A stretch of 64,000 nucleotides of DNA from Eutreptiella sp. 'Long Island Sound 2002' (lineage: Eukaryota; Euglenozoa; Euglenophyceae; Eutreptiales; Eutreptiaceae): positions 36,965,330 to 37,029,329 of the forward strand of contig OZ038392.1 in NCBI GenBank assembly GCA_964036045.1. Reading direction: 5' to 3'. A program made the position numbers and the translations under genes. Under the pieces are notes generated by a model. The model was not told the DNA's origin, did not search any database, and saw nothing but the letters and a program-made list of their open reading frames with translations. Positions 13,401-25,900 of this stretch are shown here, piece after piece; the first letter of the stretch is position 1, and each line of letters starts with the position of its first letter.

Positions 13401-14000
13401 GGGACTCACAATCCACGCTTCGGTGTGGCCCCTTGAGTTGGGGTTAAGGACTCGCAATCCACGCTTCGGTGTGGCCCCTTGAGTTGGGGTTAGGGACTCG
13501 CAATCCACGCTTCGGTGTGGCCCCTTGAGTTGGGGTTAAGGACTCACAATCCACGCTTCGGTGTGGCCCCTTGGGTTTGGGTGAGGGAATCGCAATCCAC
13601 GCTTCGGTGTGGCCCCTTGAGTTGGGGTTAGGTACTCATAATCCACGCTTTGGTGTGGCCCCTTGAGTTGGGGTTAAGGACTCGCAATCCACGCTTCGGT
13701 GTGGCCCCTTGAGTTGGGGTTAGGGACGCGCAATCCACGCTTCGGTGTGGCCCCTTGAGTTGGGGTTAAGGACTCACAATCCACGCTTCGGTGTGGCCCC
13801 TTGAGTTGGGGTTAGGTACTAACAATCCACGCTTCGGTGTGGCCCCTTGAGTTGGGGTTAGGGACTCGCAATCTACGCTTCGGTGTGGCCCCTTGGGTTT
13901 GGGTGAGGGACTCACAATCCACGCTTCGGTGTGGCCCTTTGAGTTGGGGTTAGGGACTCACAACCCATGCTTCGGTGTGGCCCCTTGAGTTGGGGTTAGG
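10448..14000. repeat. Higher-order duplication inside the satellite (43-unit offset)
   Basis: The variant series around 10,448 (TGAGGTTAGGTACTCAC followed by an AATCTACGCTTCGGTATGG unit) recurs at 12,426. The offset is 1,978 bp, exactly 43 units, which marks a multi-unit duplication. Confidence 0.6.
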
Positions 14001-16649
14001 GACTCACAATCCACGCTTCGGTGTGGCCCCTCGAGTTGGGGTTAGGGACTCACAATCCACGCTTCGGTGTGGCCCCTTGAGTTCGGGTGAGGGACTCACA
14101 ATCCACGCTTCGGTGTGGCCCCTTGAGTTGGGGTTAGGGACTCACAATCCATGCTTCGGTGTGGCCCCTTGAGTTGGGGTTAGGGACTCACAATCCACGC
14201 TTCGGTGTGGGGCCCTCGAGTTGGGGTTAAGGACTCGCAATCCACGCTTCGGTGTGGCCCCTTGAGTTGGGTCGAGGGACTCACAATCCACGTTTTGGTG
14301 TGGCCCCTTGAGTTGGGGTTAGGGACTTGCAATCCACGCTTCGGTATGGCCCCTTGAGTTGGTGTTACGGACTCACAATCCACGCTTCGGTGTGGCCCCT
14401 TGAGTTGGGGTTAGGTACGCACAATCCACGCTTCGGTGTGGCCCCTTGAGTTGGGGTTAGGGAATCACAATCCACGCTTCGGTGTGGCCCCTTGAGTTGG
14501 GGTTAGGGAATCACAATCCACGCTTCGGTGTGGCCCCTTGAGTTGGGGTTAGGGACTCGCAATCCACGCTTCGGTGTGGCCCCTTGAGTTGGTGTTAAGG
14601 ACTCACAATCCACGCTTCGGTATGGCCCCTTGAGTTGGGGTTAGGGACTCACAATCCACGCTTCGGTGTGGCCCCTTGAGTTGGGTCGAGGGACTCACAA
14701 TCCACGTTTTGGTGTGGCCCCTTGAGTTGGGGTTAGGGACTTGCAATCCACGCTTCGGTATGGCCCCTTGAGTTGGTGTTACGGACTCACAATCCACGCT
14801 TCGGTGTGGCCCCTTGAGTTGGGGTTAGGTACGCACAATCCACGCTTCGGTGTGGCCCCTTGAGTTGGGGTTAAGGACTCGCAATCCACGCTTCGGTATG
14901 GCCCCTTGAGTTGGGGTTAGGGACTCACAATCCACGCTTCGGTATGCCCCCTTGAGTTGGGGTGAGGGACTCACAATCCACGCTTCGGTGTGGCCCCTTG
15001 AGTTGGGGTTAGGTACTCACAATCCACGCTTCGGTGTGGCCCCTTGAGTTGGGGTTAGGGAATCACAATCCACGCTTCGGTGTGGCCCCTTGAGTTGGGG
15101 TTAGGGACTCGCAATCCACGCTTCGGTGTGGCCCCTTGAGTTGGGGTTAGGGACTCACAATCCACGCTTCGGTGTGGCCCCTTGAGTTGGGGTTAGGGAC
15201 TCGCAATCCACGCTTCGGTGTGGCCCCTTGAGTTGGGGTTAGGGAATCACAATCCACGCTTCGGTGTGGCCCCTTGAGTTGGGCTGAGGGAATCGCAATA
15301 CACGCTTCGGTGTGGCCCCTTGAGTTGGGGTTAAGGACCTACAATCCACGCTTCGGTGTGGCCCCTTGAGTTGGGGTTAAGGACTCACAATCCACGCTTC
15401 GGTGTGGCCCCTTGAGTTGGGATTAGGTACTCACAATGCACGTTTCGGTGTGGCCCCTTGAGTTGGGGTCACGTACTCACAATCCACGTTTCGGTGTGGC
15501 CCCTTGAGTTGGGGTCACGTACTCACAATCCACGTTTTGGTGTGGCCCCTTGATTTGGGGTTAGGTACTCACAATCCATGCTTCGGTGTGGCCCCTTGAG
15601 TTGGGGTGAGGGAATCGCAATCCACGCTTCGGTGTCGCCCCTTGAGTTGGGGTGAGGGAATCGCAATCCACGCTTCGGTGTGGCCCCTTGAGTTGGGGTT
15701 AAGGACTCACAATCCACGCTTCGGTGTGGCCCCTTGAGTTGGGGTGAGGGACTCACAATCCACGCTTCGGTGTGGCCCCTTGAGTTGGGGTTAGGTACTC
15801 ATAATCCACGCTTTGGTGTGGCCCCTTGAGTTGGGGTTAAGGACTCGCAATCCACGCTTCGGTGTGGCCCCTTGAGTTGGGGTTAGGGACTCGCAATCCA
15901 CGCTTCGGTGTGGCCCCTTGAGTTGGGGTTAAGGACTCACAATCCACGCTTCGGTGTGGCCCCTTGAGTTGGGGTTAGGGACTCACAATCCACGCTTCGG
16001 TGTGGCCCCTTGAGTTGGGGTTAGGGACTCGGAATCTACGCTTCGGTGTGGCCCCTTGGGTTTGGGTGAGGGACTCGCAATCCACGCTTCGGTGTGGCCC
16101 CTTGAGTTGGGGTTAGGGACTCACAACCCATGCTTCGGTGTGGCCCCTTGAGTTGGGGTTAGGGACTCACAAGCCACGCTTCGGCGTGGCCCCTCGAGTT
16201 GGGGTTAGGGACTCACAATCCACGCTTCGGTGTGGCCCCTTGAGTTCGGGTGAGGGACTCGCAATCCACGCTTCGGTGTGGCCCCTTGAGTTGGGGTTAG
16301 GGACTCACAATCCATGCTTCGGTGTGGCCCCTTGAGTTGGGGTTAGGGACTCACAATCCACGCTTCGGTGTGGGGCCCTCGAGTTGGGGTTAAGGACTCG
16401 CTATCCACGCTTCGGTGTGGCCCCTTGAGTTGGGTCGAGGGACTCACAATCCACGTTTTGGTGTGGCCCCTTGAGTTGGTGTTACGGACTCACAATCCAC
16501 GCTTCGGTGTGGCCCCTTGAGTTGGGGTTAGGTACGCACAATCCACGCTTCGGTGTGGCCCCTTGAGTTGGGGTTAGGGAATCACAATCCACGCTTCGGT
16601 GTGGCCCCTTGAGTTGGGGTTAGGGACTCGCAATCCACGCTTCGGTGTG

Positions 16650-19600
16650 GCCCCTTGAGTTGGTGTTAAGGACTCACAATCCACGCTTCGGTATGGCCCC
16701 TTGAGTTGGGGTTAGGGACTCACAATCCACGCTTCGGTGTGGCCCCTTGAGTTGGGGTTAGGGACTCACAATCCACGCTTCGGTGTGGCCCCTTGAGTTG
16801 GGGTTAGGGACTCGCAATCTACGCTTCGGTGTGGCCCCTTGGGTTTGGGTGAGGGACTCGCAATCCACGTTTTGGTGTGGCCCCTTGAGTTGGGGTTAGG
16901 GACTTGCAATCCACGCTTCGGTGTGGCCCCTTGAGTTGGGGTGAGGGAATCGCAATCCACGCTTCGGTGTGGCCCCTTGAGTTGGGGTTAAGGACTCACA
17001 ATCCACGCTTCGGTGTGGCCCCTTGAGTTGGGGTTAGGGACTCACAATCCACGCTTCGGTGTGGCCCCTTGAGTTGGGGTTAGGTACTCATAATCCACGC
17101 TTTGGTGTGGCCCCTTGAGTTGGGGTTAAGGACTCGCAATCCACGCTTCGGTGTGGCCCCTTGAGTTGGGGTTAGGGACTCGCAATCCACGCTTCGGTGT
17201 GGCCCCTTGAGTTGGGGTTAAGGACTCACAATCCACGCTTCGGTGTGGCCCCTTGAGTTGGGGTTAGGGACTCACAATCCACGCTTCGGTGTGGCCCCTT
17301 GAGTTGGGGTTAGGGACTCGCAATCTACGCTTCGGTGTGGCCCCTTGGGTTTGGGTGAGGGACTCACAATCCACGCTTCGGCGTGGCCCTTTGAGTTGGG
17401 GTTAGGGACTCGCAATCCATGCTTCGGTGTGGCCCCTTGAGTTGGGGTTAGGGACTCACAATCCACGCTTCGGTGTGGCCCCTCGAGTTGGGGTTAGGGA
17501 CTCACAATCCACGCTTCGGTGTGGCCCCTTGAGTTGGGGTTAGGGACTCACAATCCATGCTTCGGTGTGGCCCCTTGAGTTGGGGTGAGGGACTCGCAAT
17601 CCACGCTTCGGTGTGGCCCCTTGAGTTGGGGTTAGGGACTCACAATCCATGCTTCGGTGTGGCCCCTTGAGTTGGGGTTAGGGACTCACAATCCACGCTT
17701 CGGTGTGGGGCCCTCGAGTTGGGGTTAAGGACTCGCAATCCACGCTTCGGTGTGGCCCCTTGAGTTGGGTCGAGGGACTCACAATCCACGTTTTGGTGTG
17801 GCCCCTTGAGTTGGGGTTAGGGACTTGCAATCCACGCTTCGGTATGGCCCCTTGAGTTGGTGTTACGGACTCACAATCCACGCTTCGGTGTGGCCCCTTG
17901 AGTTGGGGTTAAGGACTCACAATCCACGCTTCGGTATGGCCCCTTGAGTTGGGGTTAGGTACTCACAATCCATGCTTCGGTGTGGCCCCTTGAGTTGGGG
18001 TTAGGGACTCACAATCCACGCTTCGGTGTGGCCCCTTGAGTTGGGGTGAGGGACACACAATCCACGCTTCGGTGTGGCCCCTTGAGTTGGGGTTAGGTAC
18101 TCGCAATCCACGCTTCGGTGTGGCCCCTTGAGTTGGGGTTAGGGACTCACAATCCACGCTTCGGTGTGGCCCCTTGAGTTGGGGTTAGGGACTCGCAATC
18201 TACGCTTCGGTGTGGCCCCTTGGGTTTGGGTGAGGGACTCGCAATCCACGTTTTGGTGTGGCCCCTTGAGTTGGGGTTAGGGACTTGCAATCCACGCTTC
18301 GGTATGGCCCCTTGAGTTGGTGTTACGGACTCACAATCCACGCTTCGGTGTGGCCCCTTGAGTTGGGGTTAAGGACTCACAATCCACGCTTCGGTATGGC
18401 CCCTTGAGTTGGGGTTAGGTACTCACAATCCATGCTTCGGTGTGGCCCCTTGAGTTGGGGTTAGGGACTCACAATCCACGCTTCGGTGTGGCCCCTTGAG
18501 TTGGTGTTAAGGACTCACAATCCACGCTTCGGTATGGCCCCTTGAGTTGGGGTTAGGGACTCACAATCCACGCTTCGGTGTGGCCCCTTGAGTTGGGGTT
18601 AGGGACTCACAATCCACGCTTCGGTGTGGCCCCTTGAGTTGGGGTTAGGGACTCGCAATCTACGCTTCGGTGTGGCCCCTTGGGTTTGGGTGAGGGACTC
18701 GCAATCCACGTTTTGGTGTGGCCCCTTGAGTTGGGGTTAGGGACTTGCAATCCACGCTTCGGTGTGGCCCCTTGAGTTGGGGTGAGGGAATCGCAATCCA
18801 CGCTTCGGTGTGGCCCCTTGAGTTGGGGTTAAGGACTCACAATCCACGCTTCGGTGTGGCCCCTTGAGTTGGGGTTAGGGACTCACAATCCACGCTTCGG
18901 TGTGGCCCCTTGAGTTGGGGTTAGGTACTCATAATCCACGCTTTGGTGTGGCCCCTTGAGTTGGGGTTAAGGACTCGCAATCCACGCTTCGGTGTGGCCC
19001 CTTGAGTTGGGGTTAGGGACTCGCAATCCACGCTTCGGTGTGGCCCCTTGAGTTGGGGTTAAGGACTCACAATCCACGCTTCGGTGTGGCCCCTTGAGTT
19101 GGGGTTAGGGACTCACAATCCACGCTTCGGTGTGGCCCCTTGAGTTGGGGTTAGGGACTCGCAATCTACGCTTCGGTGTGGCCCCTTGGGTTTGGGTGAG
19201 GGACTCACAATCCACGCTTCGGCGTGGCCCTTTGAGTTGGGGTTAGGGACTCGCAATCCATGCTTCGGTGTGGCCCCTTGAGTTGGGGTTAGGGACTCAC
19301 AATCCACGCTTCGGTGTGGCCCCTCGAGTTGGGGTTAGGGACTCACAATCCACGCTTCGGTGTGGCCCCTTGAGTTGGGGTTAGGGACTCACAATCCATG
19401 CTTCGGTGTGGCCCCTTGAGTTGGGGTGAGGGACTCGCAATCCACGCTTCGGTGTGGCCCCTTGAGTTGGGGTTAGGGACTCACAATCCATGCTTCGGTG
19501 TGGCCCCTTGAGTTGGGGTTAGGGACTCACAATCCACGCTTCGGTGTGGGGCCCTCGAGTTGGGGTTAAGGACTCGCAATCCACGCTTCGGTGTGGCCCC

Positions 19601-19970
19601 TTGAGTTGGGTCGAGGGACTCACAATCCACGTTTTGGTGTGGCCCCTTGAGTTGGGGTTAGGGACTTGCAATCCACGCTTCGGTATGGCCCCTTGAGTTG
19701 GTGTTACGGACTCACAATCCACGCTTCGGTGTGGCCCCTTGAGTTGGGGTTAAGGACTCACAATCCACGCTTCGGTATGGCCCCTTGAGTTGGGGTTAGG
19801 TACTCACAATCCATGCTTCGGTGTGGCCCCTTGAGTTGGGGTTAGGGACTCACAATCCACGCTTCGGTGTGGCCCCTTGAGTTGGGGTGAGGGACACACA
19901 ATCCACGCTTCGGTGTGGCCCCTTGAGTTGGGGTTAGGTACTCGCAATCCACGCTTCGGTGTGGCCCCTT
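16650..19970. repeat. Higher-order duplication inside the satellite (1,841-bp offset)
   Basis: Variant units at 16,650-18,130 reappear in the same order at 18,490-19,970, offset 1,841 bp (40 units plus 1 bp). Diagnostic variants include GTGTGGGGCCCTCGAG, CCTTGGGTTTGGGTGAGG and TTGGTGTTACGG. Confidence 0.75.
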
Positions 19971-22900
19971 AAGTTGGGGTTAGGTACTCACAATCCACGC
20001 TTCGGTGTGGCCCCTTGAGTTGGGGTTAGGGACTCACAATCCACGCTTCGGTGTGGCCCCTTGGGTTGGGGTGAGGGACTCACAATCCACGCTTCGGTGT
20101 GGCCCCTTGAGTTGGGGTTAAGGACTCGCAATCCACGCCTTGGTATGGCCCCTTGAGTTGGGGTTAGGGACTCACAATCCACGCTTCGGTATGGCCCCTT
20201 GAGTTGGGGTTAAGGACTCACAATCCACGCCTAGGTGTGGCCCCTTGAGTTGGGGTTAGGGACTCGCAATCCACGCTTCGGTGTGGCCCCTTGAGTTGGG
20301 GTTAGGGACTCACAATCCACGCTTCGGTGTGGCCCCTTGAGTTGGGGTTAAGGACTCACAATCCACGCTTCGGTGTGGCCCCTTGAGTTGGGGTTAGGGA
20401 CCCACAATCCACGCTTCGGTGTGGCCCCTTGAGTTGGGGTTAGGGACTCACAATCCACGCTTCGGTGTGGCCCCTTGAGTTGGGGTGAGGGACTCACAAT
20501 CCACGCTTCGGTGTGGCCCCTTGAGTTGGGGTGAGGGACTCGCAATCCACGCTTCTGTGTGGCCCCTTGAGTTGGGGTTAGGGACTCACAATCCACGCTT
20601 CGGTGTGGCCCCTTGAGTTGGGGTTAGGGACTCACAATCCACGCTTCGGTGTGGCCCCTTGAGTTGGGGTTAGGTACTCACAATGCACGCTTCGGTGTGG
20701 CCCCTTGAGTTGGGGTCACGTACTCACAATCCACGTTTTGGTGTGGCCCCTTGAGTTGGGGTTAGGTACTCACAATCCACGCTTCGGTGTGGCCCCTTGA
20801 GTTGGGGTTAGGGACTCACAATCCACGCTTCGGTGTGGCCCCTTGAGTTGGGGTTAGGGACTAGCAATCCACGCTTCGGTGTGGCCCCTTGGGTTGGGGT
20901 GAGGGACTCACAATCCACGCTTCAGTGTGGCCCCTTGAGTTGGGGTTAGGGAATCACAATCCACGCTTCGGTATGGCCCCTTGAGTTGGGGTTAGGGACT
21001 CACAATCCACGCTTCGGTGTGGCCCCTTGAGTTGGGGTGAGGGACTTGCAATCCACGCTTCGGTGTGGCCCCTTGAGTTGGGGTTAGGTACTCGCAATCC
21101 ACGCTTCGGTGTGGCCCCTTGAGTTGGGGTTAGGGACTCACAATCCACGCTTCGGTGTGGCCCCTTGAGTTGGGGTTAGGGAATCACAATCCACGCTTCG
21201 GTGTGGCCCCTTGAGTTGGGGTGAGGGAATCGCAATCCACGCTTCGGTGTGGCCCCTTGAGTTGGGGTGAGGGAATCGCAATCCACGCTTCGGTGTGGCC
21301 CCTTGAGTTGGGGTTAAGGACTCACAATCCACGCTTCGGTGTGGCCCCTTGAGTTGGGGTTAGGGACTCACAATCCACGCTTCGGTATGGCCCCTTGAGT
21401 TGGGGTTAGGGAATCACAATCCACGCTTCGGTGTGGCCCCTTGAGTTGGGGTTAGGTACTCACAATGCACGTTTCGGTGTGGCCCCTTGAGTTGGGGTCA
21501 CGTACTCACAATCCACGCTTCGGTGTGGCCCCTTGAGTTGGGGTTAGGTACTCACAATCCATGCTTCGGTGTGGCCCCTTGAGTTGGGGTGAGGGAATCG
21601 CAATCCACGCTTCGGTGTGGCCCCTTGAGTTGGGTTGAGGGAATCGCAATCCGCGCTTCGGTGTGGCCCCTTGAGTTGGGGTTAAGGACTCACAATCCAC
21701 GCTTCGGTGTGGCCCCTTGAGTTGGGGTTAGGCACTCACAATCCACGCTTCGGTGTGGCCCCTTGAGTTGGGATTAGGTACTCACAATGCACGTTTCGGT
21801 GTGGCCCCTTGAGTTGGGGTCACGTACTCACAATCCACGTTTTGGTGTGGCCCCTTGAGTTGGGGTTAGGTACTCACAATCCACGCTTCGGTGTGGCCCC
21901 TTGAGTTGGGGTTAGGGACTCACAATCCACGCTTCGGTGTGGCCCCTTGAGTTGGGGTTAGGTACTCGCAATCCACGCTTCGGTGTGGCCCCTTAAGTTG
22001 GGGTTAGGTACTGACAATCCACGCTTCGGTGTGGCCCCTTGAGTTGGGGTTAGGGACTCACAATCCACGCTTCGGTGTGGCCCCTTGGGTTGGGGTGAGG
22101 GACTCACAATCCACGCTTCGGTGTGGCCCCTTGAGTTGGGGTTAAGGACTCGCAATCCACGCCTCGGTATGGCCCCTTGAGTTGGGGTTAAGGACTCACA
22201 ATCCACGCCTAGGTGTGGCCCCTTGAGTTGGGGTTAGGGACTCGCAATCCACGCTTCGGTGTGGCCCCTTGAGTTGGGGTTAGGGACTCACAATCCACGC
22301 TTCGGTGTGGCCCCTTGAGTTGGGGTGAGGGACTCACAATCCACGCTTCGGTGTGGCCCCTTGAGTTGGGGTGAGGGACTCGCAATCCACGCTTCTGTGT
22401 GGCCCCTTGAGTTGGGGTTAGGGACTCACAATCCACGCTTCGGTGTGGCCCCTTGAGTTGGGGTTAGGGACTCACAATCCACGCTTCGGTGTGGCCCCTT
22501 GAGTTGGGGTTAGGTACTCACAATGCACGCTTCGGTGTGGCCCCTTGAGTTGGGGTCACGTACTCACAATCCACGTTTTGGTGTGGCCCCTTGAGTTGGG
22601 GTTAGGTACTCACAATCCACGCTTCGGTGTGGCCCCTTGAGTTGGGGTTAGGGACTCACAAGCCACGCTTCGGTGTGGCCCCTTGAGTTGGGGTTAGGGA
22701 CTAGCAATCCACGCTTCGGTGTGGCCCCTTGGGTTGGGGTGAGGGACTCACAATCCACGCTTCAGTGTGGCCCCTTGAGTTGGGGTTAGGGAATCACAAT
22801 CCACGCTTCGGTATGGCCCCTTGAGTTGGGGTTAGGGACTCACAATCCACGCTTCGGTGTGGCCCCTTGAGTTGGGGTGAGGGACTTGCAATCCACGCTT

Positions 22901-25900
22901 CGGTGTGGCCCCTTGAGTTGGGGTTAGGTACTCGCAATCCACGCTTCGGTGTGGCCCCTTGAGTTGGGGTTAGGGACTCACAATCCACGCTTCGGTGTGG
23001 CCCCTTGAGTTGGGGTTAGGGAATCACAATCCACGCTTCGGTGTGGCCCCTTGAGTTGGGGTGAGGGAATCGCAATCCACGCTTCGGTGTGGCCCCTTGA
23101 GTTGGGGTTAAGGACTCACAATCCACGCTTCGGTGTGGCCCCTTGAGTTGGGGTTAGGGACTCACAATCCACGCTTCGGTATGGCCCCTTGAGTTGGGGT
23201 TAGGGAATCACAATCCACGCTTCCGTGTGGCCCCTTGAGTTGGGGTTAGGTACTCACAATGCACGTTTCGGTGTGGCCCCTTGAGTTGGGGTCACGTACT
23301 CACAATCCACGTTTCGGTGTGGCCCCTTGAGTTGGGGTTAGGTACTCACAATCCATGCTTCGGTGTGGCCCCTTGAGTTGGGGTGAGGGAATCGCAATCC
23401 ACGCTTCGGTGTGGCCCCTTGAGTTGGGTTGAGGGAATCGCAATCCGCGCTTCGGTGTGGCCCCTTGAGTTGGGGTTAAGGACTCACAATCCACGCTTCG
23501 GTGTGGCCCCTTGAGTTGGGGTTAGGGACTCACAATCCACGCTTCGGTGTGGCCCCTTGAGTTGGGATTAGGTACTCACAATGCACGTTTCGGTGTGGCC
23601 CCTTGAGTTGGGGTCACGTACTCACAATCCACGTTTTGGTGTGGCCCCTTGAGTTGGGGTTAGGTACTCACAATCCACGCTTCGGTGTGGCCCCTTGAGT
23701 TGGGGTTAGGGACTCACAATCCACGCTTCGGTGTGGCCCCTTGAGTTGGGGTTAGGTACTCGCAATCCACGCTTCGGTGTGGCCCCTTAAGTTGGGGTTA
23801 GGTACTCACAATCCACGCTTCGGTGTGGCCCCTTGAGTTGGGTCGAGGGACTCACAATCCACGCTTCGGTGTGGCCCCTTGGGTTGGGGTGAGGGACTCA
23901 CAATCCGCGCTTCGGTGTGGCCCCTTGAGTTGGGGTTAAGGACTCGCAATCCACGCCTCGGTATGGCCCCTTGAGTTGGGGTTAGGGACTCACAATCCAC
24001 GCTTCGGTATGGCCCCTTGAGTTGGGGTTAAGGACTCACAATCCACGCCTAGGTGTGGCCCCTTGAGTTGGGGTTAGGGACTCGCAATCCACGCTTCGGT
24101 GTGGCCCCTTGAGTTGGGGTTAGGGACTCACAATCCACGCTTTGGTGTGGCCCCTTGAGTTGGGGTTAGGGACTCACAATCCACGCTTCGGTGTGGCCCC
24201 TTGAGTTGGGGTTAGGGACTCACAATCCACGCTTCGGTGTGGCCCCTTGAGTTGGGGTTAGGGACTCACAATCCACGCTTCGGTGTGGCCCCTTGAGTTG
24301 GGGTGAGGGACTCACAATCCACGTTTTGGTGTGGCCCCTTGAGTTGGGGTGAGGAAATCGCAATCCACGCTTCGGTGTGGCCCCTTGAGTTGGGGTTAAG
24401 GACTCACAATCCACGCTTCGGTGTGGCCCCTTGAGTTGGGGTTAGGGACCCACAATCCACGCTTCGGTGTGGCCCCTTGAGTTGGGATTAGGTACTCACA
24501 ATGCACGCTTCGGTGTGGCCCCTTGAGTTGGGGTCACGTACTCACAATCCACGTTTTGGTGTGGCCCCTTGAGTTGGGGTTAGGTACTCACAATCCACGC
24601 TTCGGTGTGGCCCCTTGAGTTGGGGTTAGGGACTCACAATCCACGCTTCGGTGTGGCCCCTTGAGTTGGGGTTAGGGACTCGCAATCGACGCTTCGGTGT
24701 GGCCCCTTGGGTTGGGGTGAGGGACTCACAATCCACGCTTCGGTATGGCCCCTTGAGTTGGGGTTAGGGAATCACAATCCACGCTTCGGTGTGGCCCCTT
24801 GAGTTGGGGTGAGGGACTCACAATCCACGCTTCGGTGTGGCCCCTTGAGTTGGGGTTAGGGACTCGCAATCCACGCTTCGGTGTGGCCCCTTGAGTTGGG
24901 GTTAGGGAGTCACAATCCACGCTTCGGTGTGGCCCCTTGAGTTGGGGTTAGGGACTTGCAATCCACGCTTCGGTATGGCCCCTTGAGTTGGTGTTACGGA
25001 CTCACAATCCACGCTTCGGTGTGGCCCCTTGAGTTGGGGTTAAGGACTCACAATCCACGCTTCGGTATGGCCCCTTGAGTTGGGGTTAGGTACTCACAAT
25101 CCATGCTTCGGTGTGGCCCCTTGAGTTGGGGTTAGGGACTCACAATCCACGCTTCGGTGTGGCCCCTTGAGTTGGGGTGAGGGACACACAATCCACGCTT
25201 CGGTGTGGCCCCTTGAGTTGGGGTTAGGTACTCGCAATCCACGCTTCGGTGTGGCCCCTTAAGTTGGGGTTAGGTACTCACAATCCACGCTTCGGTGTGG
25301 CCCCTTGAGTTGGGGTTAGGGACTCACAATCCACGCTTCGGTGTGGCCCCTTGGGTTGGGGTGAGGGACTCACAATCCACGCTTCGGTGTGGCCCCTTGG
25401 GTTGGGGTTAAGGACTCGCAATCCACGCCTTGGTATGGCCCCTTGAGTTGGGGTTAGGGACTCACAATCCACGCTTCGGTATGGCCCCTTGAGTTGGGGT
25501 TAAGGACTCACAATCCACGCCTAGGTGTGGCCCCTTGAGTTGGGGTTAGGGACTCGCAATCCACGCTTCGGTGTGGCCCCTTGAGTTGGGGTTAGGGACT
25601 CACAATCCACGCTTCGGTGTGGCCCCTTGAGTTGGGGTTAGGGACTCACAATCCACGCTTCGGTGTGGCCCCTTGAGTTGGGGTTAGGGACCCACAATCC
25701 ACGCTTCGGTGTGGCCCCTTGAGTTGGGGTTAGGGACTCACAATCCACGCTTCGGTGTGGCCCCTTGAGTTGGGGTGAGGGACTCACAATCCACGCTTCG
25801 GTGTGGCCCCTTGAGTTGGGGTGAGGGACTCGCAATCCACGCTTCTGTGTGGCCCCTTGAGTTGGGGTTAGGGACTCACAATCCACGCTTCGGTGTGGCC